Assembly: GCF_014204795.1 (NCBI RefSeq)
Contig: NZ_JACHMB010000001.1
Coordinates: 12,304,501 to 12,368,500 of the forward strand
Length of the DNA: 64,000 nucleotides
Source: Nonomuraea jabiensis
GTDB lineage: Bacteria; Actinomycetota; Actinomycetes; Streptosporangiales; Streptosporangiaceae
Direction: 5' to 3'
Under the pieces are notes generated by a model. The model did not search any database. It was not told the origin of the DNA and saw only the letters and a list, made by a program, of their open reading frames with translations. A program made the position numbers and the translations under genes. Shown here one piece after another: positions 24,040-33,829 of the stretch. The stretch's first letter is position 1; every line of letters begins with the position of its first letter.

Positions 24040-24678
24040 CTACTTGTGCGGGCGGCGGTGGCGCCGCTGCATCATGCGGCGGACGACGAAGGCGGTCACG
24101 GCGCCGGCCGCGGCGACGAGCAGCATGGGCCGCTTCCGCGCCTGCCCTGCGGCGTCCTTGACCTGGTGGGGCGTGCCCTCGCGGACCTTGCCCGCCATCT
24201 CCGTCGCCTTCTCCTTGACGGATCCGGCCACGTCGGCGGCCCTGTCCTTGGCGGTCTCGGCCACGTGGGCCGCCCTGGCCTTCACGTCGGCCTTCGCCGC
24301 CAGCGCACCGACGGTCTCGCCCAGTTCCCTACGGGTTTCCTGGATCTCCTTGCGCACGTTGCTCTCCTCCTGGTGACCTGTTCCGCCTGCCGTCCCGGGC
24401 GTGTGCCGTGCCCCGCTGTGATGGTGGTGGCGCGGCGACTCCGCCTCGGCCCACTCGCGTTCCAGGGCCTGGGCACGCTCATCGGGAATGATGGGTTCGG
24501 GGGCAAATGTCTCGTGTGCCGTCCGCTCCTCCTCCACCCGGCGGGCATTCTCGGCCGCGCCCGGTCTGGTCGGAGGGACGTTGATGGATTCGCGTTCGGT
24601 CGGCGTGCCCACGGTCGCCCTGCGGGCGCCGACGTTTCCGGCATATTGTTCGCTGTATCCAGGGTCGGTCTCACTCAT
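24040..24678 (-). CDS. DUF3618 domain protein with disordered N-terminal extension
   Basis: A 212-residue protein. Residues 1-105 are polar and low-complexity (with a His run, HHHHSG). Residues about 108-165 form the DUF3618 amphipathic helix (VRKEIQETRRELGETVGALAAKADVKARA), followed by one membrane helix (PMLLVAAAGAVTAFVV) and a basic tail. Its ATG overlaps the stop of the holin-like gene. A GTG at 24357, exactly before the DUF3618 part, has a near-perfect AGGAGGAG 8 nt upstream, so a second shorter protein may be made from the same frame. Confidence 0.75.
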   Translation of the reverse strand: MSETDPGYSEQYAGNVGARRATVGTPTERESINVPPTRPGAAENARRVEEERTAHETFAPEPIIPDERAQALEREWAEAESPRHHHHSGARHTPGTAGGTGHQEESNVRKEIQETRRELGETVGALAAKADVKARAAHVAETAKDRAADVAGSVKEKATEMAGKVREGTPHQVKDAAGQARKRPMLLVAAAGAVTAFVVRRMMQRRHRRPHK

Positions 24679-25055
24679 CGCCGTGCCCTTTCCTTGACCA
24701 TGTCGATGTCGGCCCTGACGCTCGCGATGGTCTCCGACGGGATCGGTGACCCGGCGCGGCGCACCTGGCCCTTACCGACCAGGCCGAGCAGCGCGGCGAT
24801 GACGAAGAGCACGCCCGCCACGATGGCGGCGGCGGCCCACGCCGGCAGGACCAGCGCCAGTAGCAGGATGACGGTGGTCACGAGTGCGGCGCCGCCGAAG
24901 AACGCGGCCATTCCCGCCGCGCCGAACAGCCCCGCGCCGAAGCCCGCGCGCTTGCCTTTTTCCGCCAGCTCTATTTTCGCCAGGCGGAATTCATCCCTCA
25001 CGAGCCTGGAGAACTGCTCGGAAAGGTCGTTGACCAGCTTGTGGGTGTCGTTCAC
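24675..25055 (-). CDS. Holin-X-like (Phage_holin_3_6) membrane protein
   Basis: A 126-residue protein: an N-terminal amphipathic helix (LVNDLSEQFSRLVRDEFRLAKIELAEKGK), two membrane helices (GAAGMAAFFGGAALVTTVILLLALVLP and AAAAIVAGVLFVIAALLGL) and a charged C-terminal helix. This actinobacterial family is named holin but is chromosomal and usually paired with DUF3618 proteins, as here. GTG 25055 follows GGAGGAGG. A GGGTAG about 45 nt upstream may be part of a stress-sigma promoter, weakly supported. Confidence 0.8.
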   Translation of the reverse strand: MNDTHKLVNDLSEQFSRLVRDEFRLAKIELAEKGKRAGFGAGLFGAAGMAAFFGGAALVTTVILLLALVLPAWAAAAIVAGVLFVIAALLGLVGKGQVRRAGSPIPSETIASVRADIDMVKERARR

Positions 25056-25118
25056 AATGCTCGCCTCCTCCGCTGAGGAAGGCGACTACCCAAACAAACG
25101 GCCTTCTATCACGCGCTT

Positions 25119-25283
25119 TTACCGCTTGACGACCTTGAGCAGGAATCCGAGGGCCGAAAGCACCGGGTCCTTCTGCACTTCGCACCAATTGTCCGGCTGC
25201 TTGGGCTTGCTCCACGGAGACGGGAGCTCACACGAGGGAGCCTGCGGCTTGGGCCGCTCACACCACGATCCGGGAGGGTTCAT
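25119..25283 (-). CDS. Small Cys/Trp/Pro-rich protein, 54 residues, unknown family
   Basis: An open frame of 54 codons starting MNPPGSWCERPKPQ and ending in a helix-like LSALGFLLKVVKR. It contains three spaced Cys-Glu pairs (WCE, SCE, WCE) separated by PKP/KPKQP segments, an internal repeat pattern unlike chance. ATG 25283 lies 6 nt after TAGCAT, and a 14-bp palindrome sits at the -35 position. I know no family for it. It may bind metal or a partner through the Cys/Trp motifs. It lies between the methyltransferase and the holin-like gene, all on the minus strand. Confidence 0.55.
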   Translation of the reverse strand: MNPPGSWCERPKPQAPSCELPSPWSKPKQPDNWCEVQKDPVLSALGFLLKVVKR

Positions 25284-25289
25284 ACCAAC

Positions 25290-25295
25290 ATGCTA
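25290..25295 (-). promoter_or_regulatory. -10 (TAGCAT) of the 54-residue gene
   Basis: Ends 6 nt before ATG 25283; no Shine-Dalgarno. Confidence 0.45.
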
Positions 25296-25308
25296 CAACT
25301 TCAGGTGT

Positions 25309-25322
25309 GGCTTATATAAGCC
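25309..25322. promoter_or_regulatory. 14-bp perfect palindrome GGCTTATATAAGCC
   Basis: AT-rich centre in a very GC-rich window. It overlaps the methyltransferase stop codon and is centred about 32 bp upstream of the predicted transcript start of the 54-residue gene, where an operator or activator would act. Confidence 0.5.
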
Positions 25323-26073
25323 TTTCCTCACCTCTTGCGCAGATGAGGTGGACCAGCGCGGCCACTCTCCGGTAGGGGTCGGTCCGGCCGGCGCGCTCCT
25401 CCGCCGCCAGGAGGTCGTCGATGTCCTCGGGAACCGGCGCGCCGTCGGGCGCGGCGTCGCAGAACACCCGCACGCCGTACCACTGCCGCACCTGCAGCCC
25501 CTGTACGGCCAGCCGCCGGGTGAGCTCGTCGAGCCGGTCGGCCCTGGCCGGGACGCCGAGCCGGTTGACGTAGCCGGTGCCCTCGAACGCCTGCAGCGCC
25601 CCCGTCCAGTCGCCCAGGAGCCCGCTGCGCATGGCGAGGGCGTCGCCGTTGCGGACGAGCAGCGAGAGCAGGCCGCCGGGCGCGAGGAGGCGGGCCAGGT
25701 CGGCGAGCAGCGGGTCGGGGTCGTCGAAGTACATCAGCACGCCGTGGCACAGGACGATGTCGAAACTCCCCGGCTCGAACAGCTCCCGCAGCCGCTCGGC
25801 CTCGGCCTGGACCGTCCGGATGCTCATGCCCGGCTGGATCCCGGCCTCCAGGACGCGCAGGAGGTCACGGGAGGCGTCGAGGGCGGTGACGTGGTGGCCC
25901 CTGGCGGCCATCCTGAGCGCCTGCGTGCCCTGGCCGGAGCCCACGTCGAGGATGCGGCAGGGGGTCTTGGGGAGGTGCCCGGCGAGCTGGCGGGTGACGA
26001 GGTCCTGCCGGACGACGTCCCGCAGCGCCCCCAACCGGGCCGCCCACCTGCCCTCTGCCCCTGAGAACCTCAT
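25312..26073 (-). CDS. Class I SAM-dependent methyltransferase
   Basis: A 253-residue Rossmann-fold enzyme: motif I ILDVGSGQGTQALRMAARGHHVTALDAS (about residues 41-68), post-motif region FDIVLCHGVLMYFDDPDPLLADLARLLAPGGLLSLLVRN (about 105-143). Similar to SmtA/UbiG-like proteins; substrate unknown. ATG 26073 lies 7 nt after TAGGAT. It shares a 91-bp divergent promoter region with the SNF2 gene. Confidence 0.85.
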   Translation of the reverse strand: MRFSGAEGRWAARLGALRDVVRQDLVTRQLAGHLPKTPCRILDVGSGQGTQALRMAARGHHVTALDASRDLLRVLEAGIQPGMSIRTVQAEAERLRELFEPGSFDIVLCHGVLMYFDDPDPLLADLARLLAPGGLLSLLVRNGDALAMRSGLLGDWTGALQAFEGTGYVNRLGVPARADRLDELTRRLAVQGLQVRQWYGVRVFCDAAPDGAPVPEDIDDLLAAEERAGRTDPYRRVAALVHLICARGEERLI

Positions 26074-26080
26074 GTGCAGG

Positions 26081-26086
26081 ATCCTA
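26081..26086 (-). promoter_or_regulatory. -10 (TAGGAT) of the methyltransferase gene
   Basis: Ends 7 nt before ATG 26073. Confidence 0.45.
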
Positions 26087-26152
26087 AGCGGGCCCGATCT
26101 TCCCCTCCTCGCGGACCCCGGCCGCAGGCGCGGCGGGGCGGTGGCGACGCGG

Positions 26153-26158
26153 TAGCCT
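26153..26158 (+). promoter_or_regulatory. -10 (TAGCCT) of the SNF2 gene
   Basis: Ends 6 nt before GTG 26165. Confidence 0.5.
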
Positions 26159-26164
26159 GCCGGA

Positions 26165-29127
26165 GTGCTGGTACACGGGGTCTGGGCGGCCGGCGGGCTC
26201 GCCTTCTGGGCGGAGATCGCCGAGGTCTGCGACGCGTCCCCCGATGCCGCCCCGCGCCGCCGGACGGCGTCCGTCCCGCACCCGTTCGCCTCCCCCGCGG
26301 CCGAGGTCGCCGCCGCGCTCGGCCTCGACGACCCGCCGTCCCGGACCCTGGAGCTGCTCCTGCCGGGCTCGGCCGGGGAGCCGTTGCCCTCGCCGGAGAC
26401 CGGCCGGCTCGCCGGGACGGCCCGGCCGCGGCTGCGCCTGTGGCAGGTCCCCGTCGTGGTGCCGCCCGCCTCGGAGGCCCTGCACGTGCTGGACGGGCAC
26501 GCCGGCACCGCGACCATGCGCCACTGGGCCGCCGTGGCGGCCTTCGCCCGCGACCTCGTACGCCGGGGCCGCGTCATCCCGCAACTCGTCCACTCGCCCA
26601 CGGACAGCCACGAGCCCGAGGACTCCGCGGTCAGGTGGGCCGTGCCGGAGGCCGACGCGCGGGCCGTGTGGCGGCCGGTGGTGACCGGGGCCGACGCCGC
26701 GTACTTCCGGGAGCTGGCGCTGGCCATGCCGCCCGCGTGCCGTACCTCCCGTGTCGAGCGGCCCTCCGCCGGCGTCCTGCTCGACGCCCTTGAGACCTTC
26801 GCCGACGCCCTCGTCCGCCAGGCACTCACCGAACCCCTGGTCGTCCGCCCCAGGACGCTCCACGAGCGCTGGCTGGCCGCCCTGACCGGCGCCGCGCCGC
26901 AGTGCCCCGACGTGCCCGGGCTGCGCCAGGAGCTGGAGCGGTGGCACGAGAGCGTCGCCTCGGCCGAGAGCGCGACCCGGGTCTGCTTCCGGCTGCTGGA
27001 GCCCGCCGACACCGAGGACTGGCGGGTCGAGCTGGCGCTGCAGGCCGCCGACGACCCCAGCCTGTACGTCCCCGCGGCCCACGTCTGGAGCGGCGAGGGC
27101 GTGACGGGGCTGCCCGGCAGGCCCGAACGCGACCTGCTGGCCGGGCTGGGCCGGGCCGTCCGGCTCTATCCCGAGCTCGACCGCGCCCTGCGCGGGCCCA
27201 CGCCGAGCGAGCTGGCGCTGGACACGGCCGGCGCGTTCGGGTTCCTGCGGCAGGCCGCGCCCCTGCTGCAGGCGGCCGGGTTCGGGGTGCAGCTGCCCCG
27301 CTGGGCCGGGCGTACGAGGCTGGGGCTGAAGCTGACCACCAGGGCCAAGGCGCAGACGGCGGCCACTGGGCAGGGGTTCGGCCTGCGGGAGCTGGTCGAC
27401 TTCCGCATCGACCTGGCGGTGGGCGAGGAGACGATCAGCGAGGCGGAGCTGGCCGAGCTGGCCCGGCTGAAGGTGCCGCTGGTCCGGGTGCGCGGCCAGT
27501 GGGTGGAGCTGGACGACCGGCAGCTCAAGGCCGCGCTCAGGGCCGTGGAGGGCGCCCGTACGGGGGAGGCGAGCGCCGCCGACCTCCTGCGCCACGTGGT
27601 GCAGGAGGATGACGCCGAGCTGCCGCTGCTGGAGATCGACGCCGACGGCGTGCTCGGCGACCTGCTGTCCGGCCAGGCCGAGCGGCGGCTGACGCCCATC
27701 GCGACCCCCGCGGGCCTGGACGCCACGCTCAGGCCCTACCAGGAGCGCGGCCTGGCGTGGCTCAGCTTCCTGTCGGAGCTGGGCCTGGGCGGCGTCCTGG
27801 CCGACGACATGGGGCTGGGCAAGACGGTCACCACGCTGGCCCTGCTCGTCCACGAGCGGGCCGGCACGCCCACGCTGCTCGTCTGCCCGATGTCCCTGGT
27901 CGGCAACTGGCAGCGGGAGGCCGCCAGGTTCGCGCCCGGCCTGCGCGTCTACGTGCACCACGGCAGCGGGCGCGACGCGGCGCTGATCCCCGGCGCCGAT
28001 CTGGTGATCACCACGTACGGCACCGCCCATCGCGACCTCGAGACGCTCAAGCGGCACGAGTGGCGCAGGGTCGTGTGCGACGAGGCCCAGGCGATCAAGA
28101 ACAGCGGCACGCTCCAGGCCCAGGCCGTGCGCTCGATCCCCGCGGGCGGCCGGCTCGCCCTCACGGGCACCCCGGTCGAGAACCACCTGGCCGAGCTCTG
28201 GTCGATCATGGAGTTCGCCAACCCGGGGCTGCTGGGGCCGCGCTCGCGGTTCAGGACGCGCTTCCAGGAGCCCATCGAGGCCCGCCAGGACGAGCAGGCC
28301 GCGCGGGCGCTGAAGCGGGCGACGGGCCCGTTCATCCTGCGCCGCGTCAAGACCGACAAGTCGATCATCTCGGACCTGCCGGAGAAGCTGGAGGTCAAGG
28401 AGTGGTGCCCGCTCACCACGGAGCAGGCCACGCTCTACCAGGCGGTCGTGGACGACATGCTGGCCAGGATCGACGACAGCGAGGGCATCGAGCGGCGCGG
28501 CCTGGTGCTGGCGGCCATGGCCAAGCTCAAGCAGGTCTGCAACCACCCGGCCCACCTGCTCAAGGACGGCTCCCGGCTGGCGGGCCGGTCCGGCAAGCTC
28601 ACCCGGCTGGAGCAGCTGTCCGAAGAGATCCTGGCCGAAGGCGAGAAGGCCCTGCTTTTCACGCAATATGCCGAGTTCGGCACGATGCTGCAGCCGTACC
28701 TCGCCCAGCGGCTCGACACCACGGTCCTGTGGCTGCACGGCGGCCTGCCGAAGAAGACCCGTGACCGCCTGGTCGACCGGTTCCAGAACGACGAGGAGCC
28801 GATGCTGTTCGTGCTGTCGCTCAAGGCGGCCGGGGTCGGCCTCAACCTGACCGCCGCCAACCACGTCGTCCACGTGGACCGCTGGTGGAACCCGGCCGTC
28901 GAGGACCAGGCCACCGACCGGGCGTTCCGCATCGGGCAGCGCAAGAACGTGCAGGTGCGCAAGCTCATCTGCGCGGGCACCCTCGAGGAGCGCGTCGACC
29001 AGATGATCGAGCGCAAGAAGGCCCTGGCCGAGCGGGTGGTGGGCACCGGGGAGGACTGGCTGACGGACCTGTCGACGGAGGAGCTGCGCGAGGTGTTCAG
29101 GCTCACGACGGAGGGGGTGGGCGGCTG

Positions 29128-29128
<1 letters not shown>
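26165..29128 (+). CDS. SNF2-family DNA-dependent ATPase (HepA/RapA-like)
   Basis: A 987-residue Swi2/Snf2 ATPase. The N-terminal half is a bacterial SNF2-associated domain (about residues 1-520). The motor begins LRPYQERGLAWLSFLSELGLGG; Walker A DDMGLGKTVTT (about 547), DEAQAIKN (about 638, a DEAQ box), LTGTPVENHLAELWSIMEF, and the C-terminal lobe with LFTQYAEFGTMLQPYL, LSLKAAGVGLNLTAANHVVHVDRWWNP and the arginine-finger motif QATDRAFRIGQ. Such enzymes remodel RNA polymerase or DNA-protein complexes. It overlaps the SWIM gene by TGATG, a conserved pair in actinobacteria. Confidence 0.93.
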
Positions 29129-29892
<764 letters not shown>

Positions 29893-29904
29893 GACCCCTG
29901 GTGG

Positions 29905-30843
29905 TCAGCGGTCCTCGAAGGAGGAGGGCACCATCACGCGCACGCCGTTGGGGACCACGCGCAGCCGGATCGGGGTGCGCAGCCGTACCTCGCCGTCCAC
30001 GTCGGCCGCCATCGGCGGGTCGGTCTCCAGCAGCATCTCCCGCCCCACCACGAACGGCCCGCCGGCCAGGCTGCGCCACCGCCCGGTGGTCGCCCTGATC
30101 AGGGTCTCGCCGAGCAGGCGCAGCTTCTTGCCCGAGCCGAGCTGGTAGGCCACCAGCATGCCGTTGTCGATGCTGATGTCCTTGGCCACCTGCCAGCCGC
30201 CGTGGAAGCGGCCGTTGGCGATGTTGAGCTGGTGGGTGAGCAGCTCGTGGCGCTGCCCCTCGACCGTGATGTACGCGCGGAACGGCGTGTGCCCCGGCAG
30301 GATCGTCAGGGCGGTCAGCGGGTAGGCCGGGCGCCCCACGATGCGCTTGAGCCACGGCTTGACCTTGCCCGCCACCTCGACGGACACGCCGAAGCTGGCC
30401 AGGTTGGCGAACGGCCGGTCGTCGGCCAGGCCCAGGTCGATGTCGGCCACCTTGCCCTCGGCGAACACCCGGATCGCCCCCGCCAGGTCGAGCGGCAGGC
30501 CGAGGCTGCGGGCGAAGTTGTTGGTGGTGCCCAGCGGGAGCACCCCGAGCGCCACGTCGCGGTGGGCCACATGGCGCACGGCCGAGGAGAGCGTGCCGTC
30601 GCCGCCGCCCACGACGAGCAGGTCGGGCTTGGTGGCCAGGGCGGAGTCGAGCAGCTCGCGCAGCCGCTTGGGGTTGTAGACCGACAGCTCCACCAGCGGC
30701 TCGAAGCCGAGGTTGTGGATCTGCTCGATCACCTCGAAGTAGTGGCGGCGGCCGCGGCGCGAGCGAGTGTTCACCACCACTGCCACCTTGCGATCTCTCC
30801 GGATCGCCTCGGTGTGCTCGTCTTTGGTGCGCAATTCGCTCAT
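29905..30843 (-). CDS. Diacylglycerol/lipid kinase
   Basis: A 312-residue DAGK-catalytic protein: VAVVVNTRSRRGRRHYFEVIEQ at the start, the nucleotide loop GGGDGTLSSAVRH (about residues 80-92), LPLGTTNNFARSLGLP and IDLGLADDRPFANLASFGVS. It phosphorylates a lipid (diacylglycerol, ceramide or sphingoid-like) at the membrane. ATG 30843 is preferred (8 nt after TACCAT); a GTG at 30849 is closer to the hexamer. Confidence 0.88.
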   Translation of the reverse strand: MSELRTKDEHTEAIRRDRKVAVVVNTRSRRGRRHYFEVIEQIHNLGFEPLVELSVYNPKRLRELLDSALATKPDLLVVGGGDGTLSSAVRHVAHRDVALGVLPLGTTNNFARSLGLPLDLAGAIRVFAEGKVADIDLGLADDRPFANLASFGVSVEVAGKVKPWLKRIVGRPAYPLTALTILPGHTPFRAYITVEGQRHELLTHQLNIANGRFHGGWQVAKDISIDNGMLVAYQLGSGKKLRLLGETLIRATTGRWRSLAGGPFVVGREMLLETDPPMAADVDGEVRLRTPIRLRVVPNGVRVMVPSSFEDR

Positions 30844-30851
30844 GGTCACCA

Positions 30852-30857
30852 ATGGTA
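30852..30857 (-). promoter_or_regulatory. -10 (TACCAT) of the lipid kinase gene
   Basis: Ends 8 nt before ATG 30843. Confidence 0.4.
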
Positions 30858-30897
30858 GGTGCAGACCGCGCTGCCTAGGGTCGGCCGGCGGGACGCG

Positions 30898-30927
30898 GAG
30901 GGCCGCCGGGATGACCCGGCGGCCCTC
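30898..30927 (-). terminator. Terminator of the M6 protease gene
   Basis: A perfect 13-bp stem GAGGGCCGCCGGG with loop ATGA, 12 bp after the protease stop codon on the minus strand. No T-run on that strand. Confidence 0.7.
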
Positions 30928-30938
30928 TTGATCGTTGC

Positions 30939-33683
30939 TTACTTCTTCGGCGGGACGACCTGGACGACGGCGCCCAGGTTGCCCGGCAGCGGGCTCACCA
31001 GCTTGAACTGCACGCCCAGCGCCTTGCCCTCGTCACCGGGGTTGCCGGTGCCGAGCACCGAGCCGGCGGCCACCTGGCCGTACAGCTCCGTGGCGGGGGT
31101 GCCGTCCTGGTGCACCACGCGAGTGCTGTACGTCTGGTCGCCCTTCGACGGCACGACCACCGAGGCGTCGGAGTCACGGTAGTAGAGACCGGTGCCGATC
31201 ACCTCAAGGCCCGGGAACCAGGTCTTCGCGTCGGTGAAGGCCGGGACGCCCTTCTGCGCGGGCAGGTCCGTGCAGTACGCGCTGAACGGCTCGTCCGGCG
31301 CCTCCAGGCACTCCTTGAACGGGTACGTCTTGCCGAACCCGAACGCGGCGTTGGACGACTGGACGCGTCCCTGGAGGTTCTTCTGCAGCGTCGGGTCCTT
31401 CTCGGCCGCGGTCCCGGTGCGGCGCAGCGGGTCGAAGTGCGAGTCCACGACCAGCAGGCTGCCCTTGGGACCGAGGCTCGGCGGGAGCCGCAGGGTGCTG
31501 CCGACGTTGTTGTTGATGAACGTCGAGTCGCGGTACCACACCAGCAGGCCCGGCGCGTTGTACTTCAGCTTCTGCACCTTCCACGCCCCGTCGCGGGAGT
31601 AGTCGGTGTCGTAGGCGTACTGCAGGCCCTTGTCGAAGCCGTCGAAGTTGCGCCACTCGGCCAGGTAGAACCGGGAGATCTCGCGAGAGCCGTTGTTGCG
31701 GGTCCAGCCGGTGCCGCTGGTGTTGGTGAACGTGCCGCCGACGGCCTTCCACCCGTTGTCGCCGTTCTCGACGTCGTCGCTCCACACGGCCGTGCCGCCG
31801 TTGGTGAGCTGGAAGTCGTCGGCGTGCCAGCCGCGCTCCTGGAAGGCGGCGTCGGTGTTGTACGTCAGCCGCAGCTTGATCGTCTTGCCGGCGAACGGCG
31901 TCAGGTTGACGTAGTCGTGCCGCCAGCCGCCGCTGTCACCGGTGAGGCCGTACTTCTTCTCGCCGAAGGCGTGCAGGTTCTTGTTCGGGTCCGGGTAGTC
32001 GTCGGGCGTGCTGACCTCGGCGCCGGACTCGTCGAAGACCTTCTGCTGGGCCCAGGTCTGGCCGCCGTCCGTCGAGATCTCGACGAAGCCGAAGTCCCAG
32101 TCCTGCTCGATGACGTAGTTGTTCCACATCCAGAACTTGAGATCGGTCCCGGCGGGGACGGGCACGTCGCGGGTCACCGTGAGGTTGGCCCAGTCCTGGT
32201 CGAGGCCGCTCCACCAGGCGTTCGAGCCGCTGTGGACGTCGATCATCTTGAGCGGCGTGGAGGCCAGGTTGACCCGGACGCCGTCCTCGGTGAGCTTGGG
32301 CGTGCGCGAGGACTGTCCGACCGTGACGAGCTTGGCGGCGTCGCCCGGGTTGAACGTCTTCGGGTTCGCCCAGCCGAGCACCCACTTGTCCCACAGGCCC
32401 ATGTGCGACGGCATCGACTGGAAGATCGGGCCGGAGTGGGAGCCGCTGGACATCAGGTCCCAGAAGTCCACGGCCGAGCTGGCCTGGCCCGAGGTGTCGT
32501 ACAGGTCGGGCAGGCCCAGGTCGTGGCCGTACTCGTGGGCGAAGACGCCGACGCCGGAGTCCTCGGGCTGCACGATGTAGTTGGAGATCTTCTTGTCGGT
32601 GCCGGGCACCTTGTAGCCGCCGGCGACCGCGCTGGAGTGGGCCCAGATCGCGTACGTGCCCTCGGCGCCACCGTCGGAGGACTTGTCCTTGCCGGCGTGG
32701 ACCAGCACCAGGTGGTCGATCACGCCGTCGGGCTCGTTGAAGTTGCCGTCACCGTCGGCGTCGGCGACGTCCTCGACGTCGTAGTCCGCCCACGGGAAGC
32801 TCGGCTGGGCCTTGACCAGGCTGTCCACCACGTCGATCGGCAGCTGCTGGGCGCCGCGCGGGTTGTCGGGGTGGCCGGACATGTCCTGCGGGGGGCCGCC
32901 GCAGGCCGCGGCGCCGTACCAGGCCTCGGAGTGCGGGACCTTGATCCAGCCGACCGCCGAGCCGGTGACGGAGTAGGCGCCCTTGGACATCTCCTCGTAC
33001 ATCTTCTTCATCGTGTAGCCGGAGATGTCGATGCCGGGCTTGCCGTCGCGCGGGTCCTTCAGGTCGGTGCGCACGCGCTCGGTGATGCCCTTGTCGGTGT
33101 AGAGCATCTTGTTGAAGTGCGCGGGGCTGAAGTCCTTGACCCAGAAGGAGTTGTTGTCCTTGTGCGGCAGCGTGGCCGGGTCGGGGATGTTGTTGTGCAG
33201 CGGCCCGTTCTTGAGCGTGCCGGGCGGCTCCACGACGCAGTCGTTGGCCTCGCTGTCGGTCGTCCGCAGCCGGTTGAAGCCCGAGAAGTCGTCGTTGGCC
33301 TGCTCGTTGAACTCGACGAGGATCGTCAGGAGCTTGGCCGTGCGGGTCTGCTTGGAGTTCTTGAAAATCCATTCAGCGGGATTGCGGCCGGTCCTGATGG
33401 CCTCGTTCTCGCGGGCGGCGAGAATGCGGCCGGCGGCCGGATTTCCGCTGGTGAACTTGCGGTCGAACTTCTGTGCCGGACCGAGCGAGCGCTGGTTCTT
33501 GTCGTTGACCGACGGTTCCTGCGGGTCCTTCTCCACCGCGGGAGGCACGTAGTTGATGTAGTAGTCCGCGGCGGTGGGCTTGTAGTCGGCGACGGACGCC
33601 GCCTGAGCCGTGGGCGCGGACAGGGCGGCGCCGAGAAGGGCGACCGCCGGCAATGCTGCTAATAAGCGCTTCGTGCTGGGCAC
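30939..33683 (-). CDS. Secreted M6 family metalloprotease (immune inhibitor A type)
   Basis: A 914-residue exported zinc protease. Signal peptide at residues 1-28 (KRLLAALPAVALLGAALSAPTAQA). A pro-region with DYYINYVPP and KFTSGNPAAGRIL follows, then the M6 catalytic domain with VFAHEYGHDLGLPDLYD (HExxH about residue 383) and a SSGSHSG loop after it. The C-terminal half has beta-rich modules (WSDDVENGDNGW, and the bacillopeptidase-like LVVDSHFDP). GTG 33683 is chosen since AGAGGG precedes it and it directly begins the signal; the longer frame upstream has no start support. Followed by a strong terminator. Confidence 0.92.
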   Translation of the reverse strand: MPSTKRLLAALPAVALLGAALSAPTAQAASVADYKPTAADYYINYVPPAVEKDPQEPSVNDKNQRSLGPAQKFDRKFTSGNPAAGRILAARENEAIRTGRNPAEWIFKNSKQTRTAKLLTILVEFNEQANDDFSGFNRLRTTDSEANDCVVEPPGTLKNGPLHNNIPDPATLPHKDNNSFWVKDFSPAHFNKMLYTDKGITERVRTDLKDPRDGKPGIDISGYTMKKMYEEMSKGAYSVTGSAVGWIKVPHSEAWYGAAACGGPPQDMSGHPDNPRGAQQLPIDVVDSLVKAQPSFPWADYDVEDVADADGDGNFNEPDGVIDHLVLVHAGKDKSSDGGAEGTYAIWAHSSAVAGGYKVPGTDKKISNYIVQPEDSGVGVFAHEYGHDLGLPDLYDTSGQASSAVDFWDLMSSGSHSGPIFQSMPSHMGLWDKWVLGWANPKTFNPGDAAKLVTVGQSSRTPKLTEDGVRVNLASTPLKMIDVHSGSNAWWSGLDQDWANLTVTRDVPVPAGTDLKFWMWNNYVIEQDWDFGFVEISTDGGQTWAQQKVFDESGAEVSTPDDYPDPNKNLHAFGEKKYGLTGDSGGWRHDYVNLTPFAGKTIKLRLTYNTDAAFQERGWHADDFQLTNGGTAVWSDDVENGDNGWKAVGGTFTNTSGTGWTRNNGSREISRFYLAEWRNFDGFDKGLQYAYDTDYSRDGAWKVQKLKYNAPGLLVWYRDSTFINNNVGSTLRLPPSLGPKGSLLVVDSHFDPLRRTGTAAEKDPTLQKNLQGRVQSSNAAFGFGKTYPFKECLEAPDEPFSAYCTDLPAQKGVPAFTDAKTWFPGLEVIGTGLYYRDSDASVVVPSKGDQTYSTRVVHQDGTPATELYGQVAAGSVLGTGNPGDEGKALGVQFKLVSPLPGNLGAVVQVVPPKK

Positions 33684-33753
33684 CAGGAACCCTCTCTGCC
33701 CGGCATGCCGGGCGCATGGCCATAGGGTGTGCAATGCCGGACGCTAGAGGGTG

Positions 33754-33784
33754 TTTCAACGCATCGTAAAGTACGTTGTTGAAA
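33754..33784. promoter_or_regulatory. AT-rich inverted repeat upstream of the M6 protease
   Basis: TTTCAAC (33754-33760) and GTTGAAA (33778-33784), 17 bp apart, about 70-100 bp upstream of the protease start. It lies in one of the most AT-rich patches of the window (33740-33835), the likely promoter of the protease. Confidence 0.4.
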
Positions 33785-33829
33785 TGTGATCAAAGGGGGA
33801 CATATAGCACACCGTTGGCGTAAGGGGAA

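Noticed and set aside
24675..25055. Prophage holin
   Set aside because: No phage genes nearby; this holin-named family is a standard chromosomal membrane protein paired with DUF3618 in actinobacteria.
26084..28873. 929-codon antisense frame opposite the SNF2 ATPase
   Set aside because: No motifs; the SNF2 frame is complete with all helicase motifs.
31110..33662. 850-codon antisense frame opposite the M6 protease
   Set aside because: Val/Gly/Arg-rich shadow of a clear signal-peptide protease with HExxH.
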